DNA of 64,000 bases, taken from positions 50,641-114,640 of the forward strand of contig NZ_WSRZ01000018.1 in assembly GCF_009828585.1 (NCBI RefSeq), in the 5' to 3' direction. The notes below the pieces were generated by a model. The model was not told where the DNA came from, searched no databases, and saw only the letters and a program-made list of their open reading frames with translations. Source of the stretch: Shewanella litoralis (GTDB lineage Bacteria; Pseudomonadota; Gammaproteobacteria; Enterobacterales; Shewanellaceae). Both the position numbers and the translations under genes were made by a program. Below, in pieces: positions 47,970 through 56,454 of this stretch; the stretch's first letter is position 1, and the number at the start of each line of letters is the position of its first letter.

Positions 47970-48422
47970 GTGCGTAAAATCACTACTATCACATTATTAA
48001 TAATTTCTTCAATGTTTTTAATGGCATGTGATAATGCAAAAAATGAAGAAAAAAATACGTTTCCAAAAGATCTCACCCTCTGCCAATTTTCAGCCGGACA
48101 ATGTTATAAAAACGTTGCCGATTTGAAAGTCGGCTTAATGATCGATCCAGTGCATACTCCGAGTGAAAAACCACTGAATATTACGCTCAAATCAACACAA
48201 GCGATCACTAATGTTTCAATTCGAATAGAAGGGCGGGACATGTTTATGGGAGTCATACCTGTTGCATTATCTTCTGTAACAGACAATGAAGCGCAAGGCA
48301 CACTCATTTTTGGCTCATGCAGCAGTAATTATATGGTGTGGCGTGCATTTGTTACGTTCGATTATCAACAGCAACAGCGTACTCTCATCTATGATTTTTT
48401 GGCAGACAACCCAAATCCGTAA
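47970..48422 (+). CDS. Lipoprotein of unknown function next to cco
   Basis: A 150-residue protein. GTG at 47970 with AAAAAGG upstream gives a signal peptide with lipobox FLMAC. The mature part has several Cys (LCQFSAGQCYKN, FGSCSSNYMVW) and a beta-rich look. I do not recognise the family. Being divergent from ccoN and sharing an FNR box, it may belong to the same low-oxygen response. The TTG-started longer frame lacks a ribosome site. Confidence 0.6.
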   Translation: MRKITTITLLIISSMFLMACDNAKNEEKNTFPKDLTLCQFSAGQCYKNVADLKVGLMIDPVHTPSEKPLNITLKSTQAITNVSIRIEGRDMFMGVIPVALSSVTDNEAQGTLIFGSCSSNYMVWRAFVTFDYQQQQRTLIYDFLADNPNP

Positions 48423-48749
48423 AATCTGTGGTTACCAAGGTAAATATTCATCATGAACACAAATAACAGGGAAGTACTATTTAAATCAGTAGCTGACTTC
48501 ATCGCAATAAATGAAAGGTCATAAAAAAATCGTTGAAAAAACGGTGTGAGTGTTCATTGGTACAACAATTAGGTCCCACAAATAACACTAATCATCAAGT
48601 GGTAGGTGAGCGCCTATGCATAATGCTAACAAAGTAGGGGATTTAGTCCGTATAAGCGCACAAAATGAAAAACACAGTCAATAATCTAATTGATAATCAT
48701 TCTCAACAATGTATGATAAAATACATAATGTGATAATGAGGTAGGCGAG
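48423..48749. other. Intergenic region with a Fur box
   Basis: 327 bases between the lipoprotein and a small Cys-rich gene. The only clear feature is the Fur box at 48691-48705. Nothing else can be supported here. Confidence 0.5.
48691..48705. promoter_or_regulatory. Fur box upstream of the small Cys-rich gene
   Basis: TGATAATCATTCTCA matches the 7-1-7 Fur consensus TGATAATnATTATCA with one mismatch. It lies 45 bases before the start codon, a position fitting iron repression of the gene. Confidence 0.7.
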
Positions 48750-49010
48750 ATGGCCAAAATCAATGTAGCAATAGAAAGCACTAAAGTTGCGCAGCTAATT
48801 AAAGCAGGGCATCTTTGTGCTGCTGATTTACAGTGTTTAGACCGTGACAGTAAGCAAACCTTATGGCAGCTGTGCCTATTAAGTTGCCAAAATCGTATCG
48901 GATGTCAAAAAACACAGTGCCAACAAAACTGCCAATTATCCAAGATGTCTAAGTCAAACGAACACACGACATACACGCACAACATAAATCTGCAAACCAC
49001 CATTATTTAG
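48750..49010 (+). CDS. Small cysteine-rich protein, probably Fur-regulated
   Basis: An 86-residue protein with six Cys, including SCQNRIGCQKTQC in the second half. No signal peptide or membrane segment is seen. GAGGTAGGCGAG before the ATG supports it as a gene. Family unknown to me; the N-terminal part (AADLQCLDRDSKQTLWQLCL) is helix-prone. Iron-responsive control is inferred from the Fur box. Confidence 0.6.
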   Translation: MAKINVAIESTKVAQLIKAGHLCAADLQCLDRDSKQTLWQLCLLSCQNRIGCQKTQCQQNCQLSKMSKSNEHTTYTHNINLQTTII

Positions 49011-49050
49011 CTAAATGCATCAGCTAAGTGCATCAGTGAGTCACATCCAT

Positions 49051-49080
49051 TGATGCCGATAAATAACGTTATCGGCATCA
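49051..49080 (+). terminator. Perfect 12-bp hairpin before the recombinase gene
   Basis: TGATGCCGATAA with exact complement around a six-base loop. There is no T-run. It may end the small Cys-rich gene or mark a recombination site; it sits 58 bases before the recombinase. Confidence 0.4.
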
Positions 49081-49137
49081 AGCATAAATGGCTATAATAG
49101 TCATTAAAACAATAACCTAAACTGTAATGTATTCGCT

Positions 49138-50424
49138 ATGACAACAGAGCCATTGCCTCCAGTATTACCACTTTTTGATGCAGCAGAGTATGTATTACAA
49201 GGTAATGCATTCGTGAACCAATATATAACACGCATCTCAATCGATAAAGTCAGTGATGCAGGACTCATTATCGAGCATTGTGCTGATTGGTTATTTGAAC
49301 AAAAACAGTCGGAAAACAACTACAAAGCATATCGCAGCGAACTGACGACTTATTTGCATTGGTGTTTTGATGTCGTGTCATTGTCACCAATTGCAGTGAC
49401 ACGCAAAGACATCGCAAAGTACATCGATTACTGTCAATCACCACCAAACAACTTAATTGGCTACTTCAATGTGGCGCAATTTAAACTCGATAAGGCCAGC
49501 GGTGAGCGTATACCCAATGCACAATGGCGACCATTTATTGGCAAAAAACAACTTGGTAAATGCCTGCCGTATCAATTAAGTGACAATGCTTTAAAGACAA
49601 AAGTAGCCATATTATCATCATTTTATGGTTACTTAATTAGCGAAGAATATACCGAGCGAAACCCAGCACAGTTGTGGCTTAAGCACAGCCGTTTTGCCAT
49701 TAAACGTAAATTTAGCCTCGATGAAGATAACAATCATCATGCATTTACCCAATTACAATGGTCTTATGTTGTCAGCACCGTAGAGCAATTAGCTCAAGAA
49801 CAACCTGAACAACATCAGCGCAGTTTATTTTTAATCACACTATTATATAGCTGCTATTTACGCATATCAGAAATCAGTGCTCGCGCAGGTTATGCGCCCA
49901 TAATGAGCCAATTCAGACAAGATCCACATTCACGCATTTGGTATTTTCACGTGCCATATTCTAAAAGCGGTAAAGCTCGCAACATCGCCATATCCAAAGT
50001 ACTACTTAAAAGCCTTGTGCAATACCGGCAATATTTAGGGTTAACAGATTTACCCAACATTAACGATCAACATCCTATCTTTATTAGACACAAAGCCGCA
50101 GCCCACGGACGAGAATCTGGAAGCGTCAATGCCAATTTAGGCATACGACACATCCGAGATGAAATCGATAAGCTCATCAGCCAGGCTGCCGACAATGCAG
50201 CAAAAGATGGATTCGATCACGACAGCCAATTAATGCGTAAGCTTACTGCACACAACATTCGCCACACAGGTATTACACACGACATCAATATTAATCAGCG
50301 TCCATTGTCACATGTACAAGCCGATGCTGGTCACGAAAGTATCGATACCACATCGCAGTATTTACACACAACACAAACCGAACGCCACCAAAGTGCAGAA
50401 AACAAACCCTTAAACCATGTTTGA
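49138..50424 (+). CDS. Tyrosine recombinase / integrase
   Basis: A 428-residue site-specific recombinase. An N-terminal SAM-like DNA-binding domain covers about 45-170. The catalytic set is complete: R242 in YLRISEIS, K276/K279 in SKSGKARNI, H372 and R375 in HNIRHT, H399 in DAGHESID, and Y408 in TSQYLHT. It would cut and rejoin DNA at att sites. It is at the left border of a region with restriction genes, and so may have brought it in; no matching att repeats were identified. Chromosomal placement by itself does not show mobility. Confidence 0.9.
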   Translation: MTTEPLPPVLPLFDAAEYVLQGNAFVNQYITRISIDKVSDAGLIIEHCADWLFEQKQSENNYKAYRSELTTYLHWCFDVVSLSPIAVTRKDIAKYIDYCQSPPNNLIGYFNVAQFKLDKASGERIPNAQWRPFIGKKQLGKCLPYQLSDNALKTKVAILSSFYGYLISEEYTERNPAQLWLKHSRFAIKRKFSLDEDNNHHAFTQLQWSYVVSTVEQLAQEQPEQHQRSLFLITLLYSCYLRISEISARAGYAPIMSQFRQDPHSRIWYFHVPYSKSGKARNIAISKVLLKSLVQYRQYLGLTDLPNINDQHPIFIRHKAAAHGRESGSVNANLGIRHIRDEIDKLISQAADNAAKDGFDHDSQLMRKLTAHNIRHTGITHDININQRPLSHVQADAGHESIDTTSQYLHTTQTERHQSAENKPLNHV

Positions 50425-50596
50425 GATTGCATCATTGGCTGCCATGGCTGGTAAAAAACAAAAGCACGCAATGTCAGCACGATTTAAAGCGGGTTATTTA
50501 AACGATAATGTTGATTTGAACGACATAAACGATATACCAGGCAATAATCCTATCCGTTATGCTAGTGAACATAACGGCAAATGTGCGCATACATAG
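50417..50596 (+). CDS. Small 59-residue protein coupled to the recombinase
   Basis: An ATG inside the last codons of the recombinase opens a 59-codon frame starting MFEIASLAAMAGKKQKHA and ending at TAG 50594-50596. The overlap of eight bases suggests translational coupling. The protein is polar and has no recognisable domain. A role as accessory to the recombinase is only a guess; it could also be a chance frame. Confidence 0.4.
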   Translation: MFEIASLAAMAGKKQKHAMSARFKAGYLNDNVDLNDINDIPGNNPIRYASEHNGKCAHT

Positions 50597-50989
50597 ACTC
50601 ATAGGTTTATGCGCACAATGTATATTATGTTAAATAGAGTGTTTGTGTTTATGAGCTGATAACCTGTTGTGTTCTTTTCAAACCAAATGGTTTTTGTCTC
50701 ACTTCGTGGATCTGGCCCTTTAATATTTATAATCATATAGTTATATTAATATTGACGATTTGACCGCACAACTATGGTGCAATATTCTATTCAGAGCGCT
50801 TTTTATGTCAGTTTTCACCACCTGACTTTTTTAAAATGCGTGGTATATTTATTTGAGCTGTTTGTGCATGCTTTACGACTGTTACCTAATATTGGTCTAT
50901 CGAAATTAGAGCTTACCTGGTGATGTGATGTTGAAATTGTTGAAACGCATCTTTGTAATCGCCAAAGCCAGAGTTTGTGAATTAGACAA
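50597..50989. other. Intergenic region between recombinase and PcfJ-like genes
   Basis: 393 bases without a supported gene. It contains only short frames (such as one of about 20 codons ending at 50992). No repeat or clear hairpin. Confidence 0.4.
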
Positions 50990-52150
50990 CTAAGCTTTTA
51001 ACTCCACCTGATGATCATAACCTTGCTTATAGATTTTCTTCACTCTTTCAAACCATGCATAGACTAACTCTTGGGTTTCATTAGTTGCGATTGCATTGCG
51101 TATTCCCTTGATTTGGTCCAATTCAAGCATGCCAATGCGTTTATTGACTTTCACTCCAATAGTCATTCTTTGTGGGTGATCCATTTTAAACGCGCAATAA
51201 TGTCCTGCGACAATACGATTGTGATAAACAGCAATACAATGCTTTTGGGTCATACCTTCATTAATAAGCGCATCATAATTGTCAATTGCGATAAAGTTAG
51301 GCTCACTTGCGATCAATTGTGGATATGGTGCATCAGCATCGACTGGCCTGTGTTCCAATCTTTCAATATCATTACGTTGATCAATCCATTGTTGGTGCAA
51401 TCTTTCAAGTTCATCAAATGACGAAAGCTGGCCAATTCTATTCGCAGGCTCATTAACACCGAGCGCTAAACCAAGTGTTATGGTGTCAGCCAAACAAGCA
51501 CGTAACGGCCCTCTTTTGATACTTTTGTCATTTGCTATAGCATGGCCCAATTTTGTGCAGGTTAAAAATGGGTATCGGTTATCCAGGCTTATGGTCAAAT
51601 AGTTTATTACCTGATGATGTTTAAACACTTTGTAACGACACATTCTCTTATCTAACAGTTTTTTCAAAAACTTTAACTCTATATCTCTATCAAACTTGAG
51701 TGTTAGCTTGTCGATAAATTTGAGTGTGGCTTTCGAATTGTCGTATCCGAGTTCACTCAGAATGTCGCGTTGTCCTAGCTGACTTAATGCTAATGCCTTT
51801 TCGTTATCAATTGGGTACTGCTCACAAATAAGCACTAATAATAACGGGCGCATTAATAGCAATTGCGCGGCTTGTTCACTATTAGCGGCAAGCCACAAAA
51901 GCTGATACTGATGCTCAGGAAAAGCATTCGTGATTGAAATATACTGCTCGGGAATTTGCGCCAACCATTCATCACCTAATGCAAACTGAGTGATAAAGTT
52001 AAGCCCTAACCCTAACCCACCTTCTAATAACTCTTTGCGCTCAGTGTTATTAAATACTCTATAAGCACATAGTTTTTGATGCCAACTATGCAGCTCTATA
52101 TCATAGTCAAAACCCAGGTGAGTCGTTTGTATGGTTAGTTGTAAATCCAT
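50990..52150 (-). CDS. PcfJ-like domain protein
   Basis: A 386-residue protein. The C-terminal third, with LINEGMTQKHCIAVYHNRI, AGHYCAFKMDH and LDQIKGIRNA, resembles the PcfJ family known from conjugative plasmids and mobile elements. The N-terminal 250 residues are helical and unrecognised. No membrane segment. The start overlaps the end of the broken hsdR stub by 16 bases, so it probably became part of the operon after that gene was cut. Function is unknown; it may relate to element maintenance or defence. Confidence 0.6.
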   Translation of the reverse strand: MDLQLTIQTTHLGFDYDIELHSWHQKLCAYRVFNNTERKELLEGGLGLGLNFITQFALGDEWLAQIPEQYISITNAFPEHQYQLLWLAANSEQAAQLLLMRPLLLVLICEQYPIDNEKALALSQLGQRDILSELGYDNSKATLKFIDKLTLKFDRDIELKFLKKLLDKRMCRYKVFKHHQVINYLTISLDNRYPFLTCTKLGHAIANDKSIKRGPLRACLADTITLGLALGVNEPANRIGQLSSFDELERLHQQWIDQRNDIERLEHRPVDADAPYPQLIASEPNFIAIDNYDALINEGMTQKHCIAVYHNRIVAGHYCAFKMDHPQRMTIGVKVNKRIGMLELDQIKGIRNAIATNETQELVYAWFERVKKIYKQGYDHQVELKA

Positions 52151-52604
52151 TTTTTTGCCTGTTTTATATTAAGAATGCCATTAACATACACCACAATATC
52201 TGGGCGTTTCTTAAGTTCACCTTTTACCGTCATTTCCTCGGCAATGGCAAAATCATTTTCACTGGGATTTTGCCAATCAATTAACCACACGATTTGATTA
52301 AGCTCACCGCTGCTCTCTTTCTCTTTAACGCCGTAACGTAATAGTCGATACTCTTCTTTGTTGGTATCAAACAGTTTTTTACCTTCGCCAAGCGCCGCAG
52401 CAATATCGAGTTTACGTAATGCACGTACTATCAAGGCCTCAGACACACCACGCTTCCTAAGCCATTGCGTCAGTAATAGAGTTTCGATATTGCGATTATC
52501 TTCGCAGTATTCCTAATTGCCTTAATATTCATAGCCAAGCTGATCACGAAAAATGTCTCCACACGCTGTTGCGTTGCCCTTTCCTTTGGGCCTACATTAC
52601 TCAT
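52135..52604 (-). pseudogene. hsdR' remnant: N-terminal part of a second type I restriction subunit
   Basis: From the ATG at 52604 (MSNVGPKERATQQRVETFF) a one-base loss in a T-run shifts the frame into FRDQLGYEY, then TAA and TAG replace a Leu and a Trp in the family phrase GYxYLGNWE, then EDNRNIETLLLTQWLRKRG and LLRYGVKEKESSG, VWLIDWQNPSENDFAIAEE, KKRPDIVVYVNGI follow. The segment covers about 160 residues of an EcoR124-type HsdR, which is about 1000 long; all nuclease and motor parts are missing. ACAAGGAA lies before the ATG. Its class differs from the intact hsdR at 58119. Confidence 0.85.
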
Positions 52605-52652
52605 GTATATTCCTTGTGCCTGTACTTATGGGGCAAATAAGCAAGTTGGTAT

Positions 52653-54449
52653 TTAGGCTTTTACGCCCCAGTGCTGTTCGATAAACGCAGTTAGCTTAAC
52701 TTGCCTATTTTTAATAGCATAAACGTCCCATGTGTTAGATTCTGGTGAAATATAGTTTTTTAGTTCACCTTGGCTCAAGTAAGTTGAGCTTGCTGACAGT
52801 TTTTGCCATTTTTTATCAAAATCATGATCTTGTTTAGACGAATTAGACGATATGCTATCAAGCACTAAATTACCTAGTCGATGTAAGGCGATATCTTTGA
52901 ATTCAGATTTTTCATCACTCTCATTCCAACTCACTAAATGTGTCGACTGCTCGTTATTTTGAGCTGCAATGTGCTCAAGACTCAATTTTTCAGAGTGATT
53001 TTTAGGCATAACGATGTCTCGCCAAGACAATTTTGACCACTTATTTTGATTGTCATTACCGCTTCGCAAGTAGTTTTCATAACGCCACAAAATGTATAGA
53101 GCTGATGCTTTACTATTGTTGTAAAAATGGGGGCTTTGCAGGTTCGTGTTCATACGCTCAGGAATACCCCACCAACTGCACATGTTAGTTAGCTCTTCAA
53201 ATAGCCATTTAAAATCTAAAACGCAATCGTTTTGAATTGTTTGAAATTGCTTTGTAATCCAGAGCAGATGCGAATTACCCGCATTAGAGCGTAAGTTAGC
53301 TAAGCCGTATGCTCTAAGGCTAAACAATTCCATCAAATGACACGCTTTTTTAAAATGCGCTTTATTGCTATAACCATCTTCGTGATAGGTTTTAATGAGT
53401 AACGGCCAAAATGGGGCAAGGCGATTTAAAATAACAATATGTGAAAACTCAGTAAATTCATCCATTTTCTTATAAATAGTTAGCACATTTTTATAGCTCT
53501 GCTTTAGATTGGTAATAAACTGGTTAATCCAATCGATTATTGCCTTAGGGTCTTGTTCTTCAATCGCATTGAGTTGTTTTTTTATGAGTTTCTTCGGCTG
53601 TAAATACTCAGCATCAGTCCAAGGCAGAAAAGCAGCGCAATGGTAAGAGAGTATACTGTCTTCTTCAGGCGTTCTTGGATAATGAGCAAGCTCTTCAATA
53701 TCGCGAAAAATGGATTCAAAATGACTATGGATAGACTCAAGCTTATTAGCAGATGCACCTTTTGAGTTTAAATGCACGTTATGCATTAAGAAACTCTTAA
53801 CAGCTTCTAAGTTAGTGAGCTTTTTGCCGCGGTCATTTTGAAACTCAAAAATTTGTGTCGCGGTAGAAAGGTTATCAATAACGTATGCTAACACTTCCGC
53901 ATTACGTAGCTGCGTTACCATTTCAGGCCATTCTTCAGTCTTTACATTTTGACGGAAATAATCACGAGCAAAGATGAGTTTTTGTGAAGAAAGACTCTCT
54001 GGTGCTTCATTAGCAATATCAATCCCTAAAATGCTCCCCCTAAAACAGTTATTATCTTTTCCGATTGTTTTGAATTTTTGCTCAAACTCAGGGTGCTCAA
54101 TATAGTGCGATGTTAAAAAATCACGCCCCTCGATTTCAGCAACCTCTCGCAGCGCTGTAGCAATAAAAATTAATAACGTAGTTAAACGTTGCTGACCATC
54201 AACAACGTCAACAGACAAACATTCGGTATCGCCATTTTGCTTTGCATGCAATAACAGTGTGCCCATAAAATAAGGCTTACGTTTTTCATCTGCGACAGTA
54301 GTTTTATGCGCATTCAATTGGTGGCGCAAGTCTTCAATAAAAACTTCTAATTGCTCTTCTTCCCACGCGTAAGAACGTTGATAATTTGGAATGCTAAATA
54401 TGTGCTGTTTAAATAACTCATCAACTGTGGTTAGTATATTGTCACTCAT
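52653..54449 (-). CDS. DUF262/DUF1524 (GmrSD-like) protein
   Basis: A 598-residue protein. DUF262 at about 10-250 has FSIPNYQRSYAWEE and DVVDGQQRLTTLLIF, the ParB/Srx-like nucleotide-binding motif. DUF1524 at about 480-570 has LEHIAAQ (HNH-like His) and LGNLVLDS..N, with the usual closing FDKKW. In the GmrSD group these halves make a nuclease that cuts modified DNA; similar proteins are also found inside type I restriction loci. Start has AAGGA upstream. It sits between hsdS and the hsdR stub, three bases from the hsdS tail. Confidence 0.82.
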   Translation of the reverse strand: MSDNILTTVDELFKQHIFSIPNYQRSYAWEEEQLEVFIEDLRHQLNAHKTTVADEKRKPYFMGTLLLHAKQNGDTECLSVDVVDGQQRLTTLLIFIATALREVAEIEGRDFLTSHYIEHPEFEQKFKTIGKDNNCFRGSILGIDIANEAPESLSSQKLIFARDYFRQNVKTEEWPEMVTQLRNAEVLAYVIDNLSTATQIFEFQNDRGKKLTNLEAVKSFLMHNVHLNSKGASANKLESIHSHFESIFRDIEELAHYPRTPEEDSILSYHCAAFLPWTDAEYLQPKKLIKKQLNAIEEQDPKAIIDWINQFITNLKQSYKNVLTIYKKMDEFTEFSHIVILNRLAPFWPLLIKTYHEDGYSNKAHFKKACHLMELFSLRAYGLANLRSNAGNSHLLWITKQFQTIQNDCVLDFKWLFEELTNMCSWWGIPERMNTNLQSPHFYNNSKASALYILWRYENYLRSGNDNQNKWSKLSWRDIVMPKNHSEKLSLEHIAAQNNEQSTHLVSWNESDEKSEFKDIALHRLGNLVLDSISSNSSKQDHDFDKKWQKLSASSTYLSQGELKNYISPESNTWDVYAIKNRQVKLTAFIEQHWGVKA

Positions 54450-54451
54450 CT

Positions 54452-54565
54452 TTAAGCTTCCTTGCTTTGAATAAACGGTAAGCGGGTTTTACCCGTTAGC
54501 AATTCTTGCATCATGCCTTGTTTGACTTGGCGCGTTTTGTTCAAGCGTTGCTGTAATTTATTCAT
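54452..54565 (-). pseudogene. hsdS' remnant: C-terminal tail (37 codons)
   Basis: A frame beginning MNKLQQRLNKTRQVKQGMM and ending at 54452. It has QGMMQELLTGKTRLPF, the closing motif of many HsdS proteins. It lies two bases after the stop of the full hsdS, whose own end (LTDAIVEQAL) is different and complete. So it is the leftover of another specificity gene, or a small peptide still translated by coupling. Confidence 0.75.
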
Positions 54566-54567
54566 GA

Positions 54568-56454
54568 TTACAGCGCCTGTTCGACGATGGCGTCGGTGAG
54601 GTGGAGTTGGGTGGTTTGGGCGTCACTTAAACGGGCTTTGAGTTGGTCGCAAAGTGCCATTAGCTCATCGACTTTGGCGACGATGCGGTATTGTTCTTCT
54701 AGTGGAGGAAGAGCAAACCAAGTTGCTTTGATTATGTCAGTATTTAAGTTAGGCTGACCCTGGCCTCGAGAGGCTATGTCTAAAAACCATTTACTTAGTG
54801 TGGATAAATATAAATATAGATACTCATCAAAAATAAATTGTGATCTTTCTACAAACGCAGCAACACCATCATTAAAAGTGGCAGGGAATGTGCAAATTGC
54901 AGGAATACCAAGTGTTGCGCCACTATTTGAAAGAAGAACAGTTCTTGTTTCAATGAGTCTTGTTTTATGGAGGCCAGCTTCAGTAATCGAGGAATTAAAC
55001 CCTTCTACAAATTTCGAGCTTTTTCGAGTGATATCCCCTACTTTTAAAAATGGAATATCACCGCCATAAAATCTTGGGTCACCAGCGGGTCTCGGTGAAC
55101 CACCTCGAACTAAGTCTGCAGTATCGGCTAATCGAATCCATTCCCAGCTATTTGGTAGAGGTTTCTTCATTTCACCAAGTCCTTCAAAATCAACTAGTGG
55201 TTTCTGCTTTTTGATTTTGCCGTCTTTAATCAGTTGGGCTTTTTCGGCGGCGATGCGTTCGAGTAGTTTGGCGGCTGGTTCGTCGTTCACATTTTGTGGT
55301 ACAAGCTTGCCCATTACGGCGAGTTGGAGGATGGTTTGTTTTAGGGTGTCGATGCTGGCTGCTGTGGTGAATAGTGTGTCGAAGTGTTCGGCGATGCGTA
55401 GCCAGGCCTTTTCAAAGCTGTTTGTCAAAGATGGCTCAGGGCTGCTTGCATCACTATTGTCAAAAGCGGGTTCTAGGCTGTCAGCTAAAGTGTTGCTCGT
55501 ATTCGTCGTCGTTTGCTGAGTTGTATTAGGCAGTAGCAGTGCATTGAGCAAGGTTTCGACTAAGGTTTGGTGTGCAACAATACTGGCTTCTGTTTGTGCT
55601 TCAAGGGCATCACACAACAGCATTAACTCATCGACTTTAGCGACGATGCGGTGCTGTTCTTCGAGTGGAGGGATTGGTACAAGAAGTTCTTCCCATTTTC
55701 CACGGTTAATAATCGGTGTTGCTGAACCCGTTGCTTTTTCTAATACAGAAGAATAAAAACTATAAGTTGATAACGCAAAATACAAATAAGTACTTATTAT
55801 ATAAATTGGCGAAATACAGTTAATTTGCTGATTAAAGCCAGAGCGTTCAACAACAATAGCCGCTTTACCTATAGAACCACCAATACAAACCATGAAAATA
55901 TCATCTGGTAATGCTTCACTACTATGTCCAAGACCACTTTCACTTAAAAATTTATCTGATTTTAAAATGATTCCAGCCGGTGTAATTTGCCCAGGGCCGA
56001 TGAATGGAATATTGCCTTCAAAGAAAATTGGTTGTTTAGTACTGGGAGTTTTACCAGTTGAACCTAAACCAGTTTGAGAAAGCCTCGACCACTCCCAACC
56101 TTGCGACAATTCAAATGGCTTTTCATCTTCGCCAACCTCAGGCAATGGCTTTTGTTTTTTAAGCTTACCTTCTTTCACCAATTGCGCTTTTTCAGCAACT
56201 ATACGTTCAAGTAATACTGACGCTGGCTCGTCATTTGGATGTTGCGGCACTAACTTGCCGCGAACGGCGAGTTCTAAAATCAGTTCACGCAGTTTTTTTA
56301 TGCCGTATAACGAAAATTTGTTCGATGTGCCGCGACCTGCTGACGATTTTTGCTCTATGGCTGAGGTCCAAATATCAATGTGGTCTGTTATTAATTGCTC
56401 AGAGCTAAGGCTTTCTGCGTTTACGTTTGTTTTCAACTCAAGAGATTTAACCAT
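54568..56454 (-). CDS. hsdS: Type I restriction specificity subunit HsdS
   Basis: A 628-residue protein with two target-recognition domains. Each is preceded by a related helical repeat: LRELILELAVRGKLVPQ with KLKKQKPLPEVGEDEKPFEL and later LKQTILQLAVMGKLVPQ with KIKKQKPLVDF, then GWEWSRL and SWEWIRL. Each domain ends in PPLEEQHRIVAKVDELM or PPLEEQYRIVAKVDELM. It sets the DNA sequence recognised by the complex. The start overlaps the hsdM stop by one base. Confidence 0.94.
   Translation of the reverse strand: MVKSLELKTNVNAESLSSEQLITDHIDIWTSAIEQKSSAGRGTSNKFSLYGIKKLRELILELAVRGKLVPQHPNDEPASVLLERIVAEKAQLVKEGKLKKQKPLPEVGEDEKPFELSQGWEWSRLSQTGLGSTGKTPSTKQPIFFEGNIPFIGPGQITPAGIILKSDKFLSESGLGHSSEALPDDIFMVCIGGSIGKAAIVVERSGFNQQINCISPIYIISTYLYFALSTYSFYSSVLEKATGSATPIINRGKWEELLVPIPPLEEQHRIVAKVDELMLLCDALEAQTEASIVAHQTLVETLLNALLLPNTTQQTTTNTSNTLADSLEPAFDNSDASSPEPSLTNSFEKAWLRIAEHFDTLFTTAASIDTLKQTILQLAVMGKLVPQNVNDEPAAKLLERIAAEKAQLIKDGKIKKQKPLVDFEGLGEMKKPLPNSWEWIRLADTADLVRGGSPRPAGDPRFYGGDIPFLKVGDITRKSSKFVEGFNSSITEAGLHKTRLIETRTVLLSNSGATLGIPAICTFPATFNDGVAAFVERSQFIFDEYLYLYLSTLSKWFLDIASRGQGQPNLNTDIIKATWFALPPLEEQYRIVAKVDELMALCDQLKARLSDAQTTQLHLTDAIVEQAL

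Noticed and set aside
49051-49080. Integron attC or attI site near the recombinase
   Set aside because: The recombinase lacks visible IntI-specific features and the hairpin is a plain perfect palindrome.
50922-50992. About 20-codon frame (MLKLLKRIFVIAKARVCELDN-like) as a toxin peptide
   Set aside because: No ribosome site of note, no partner and no repeat of it; too short to support.
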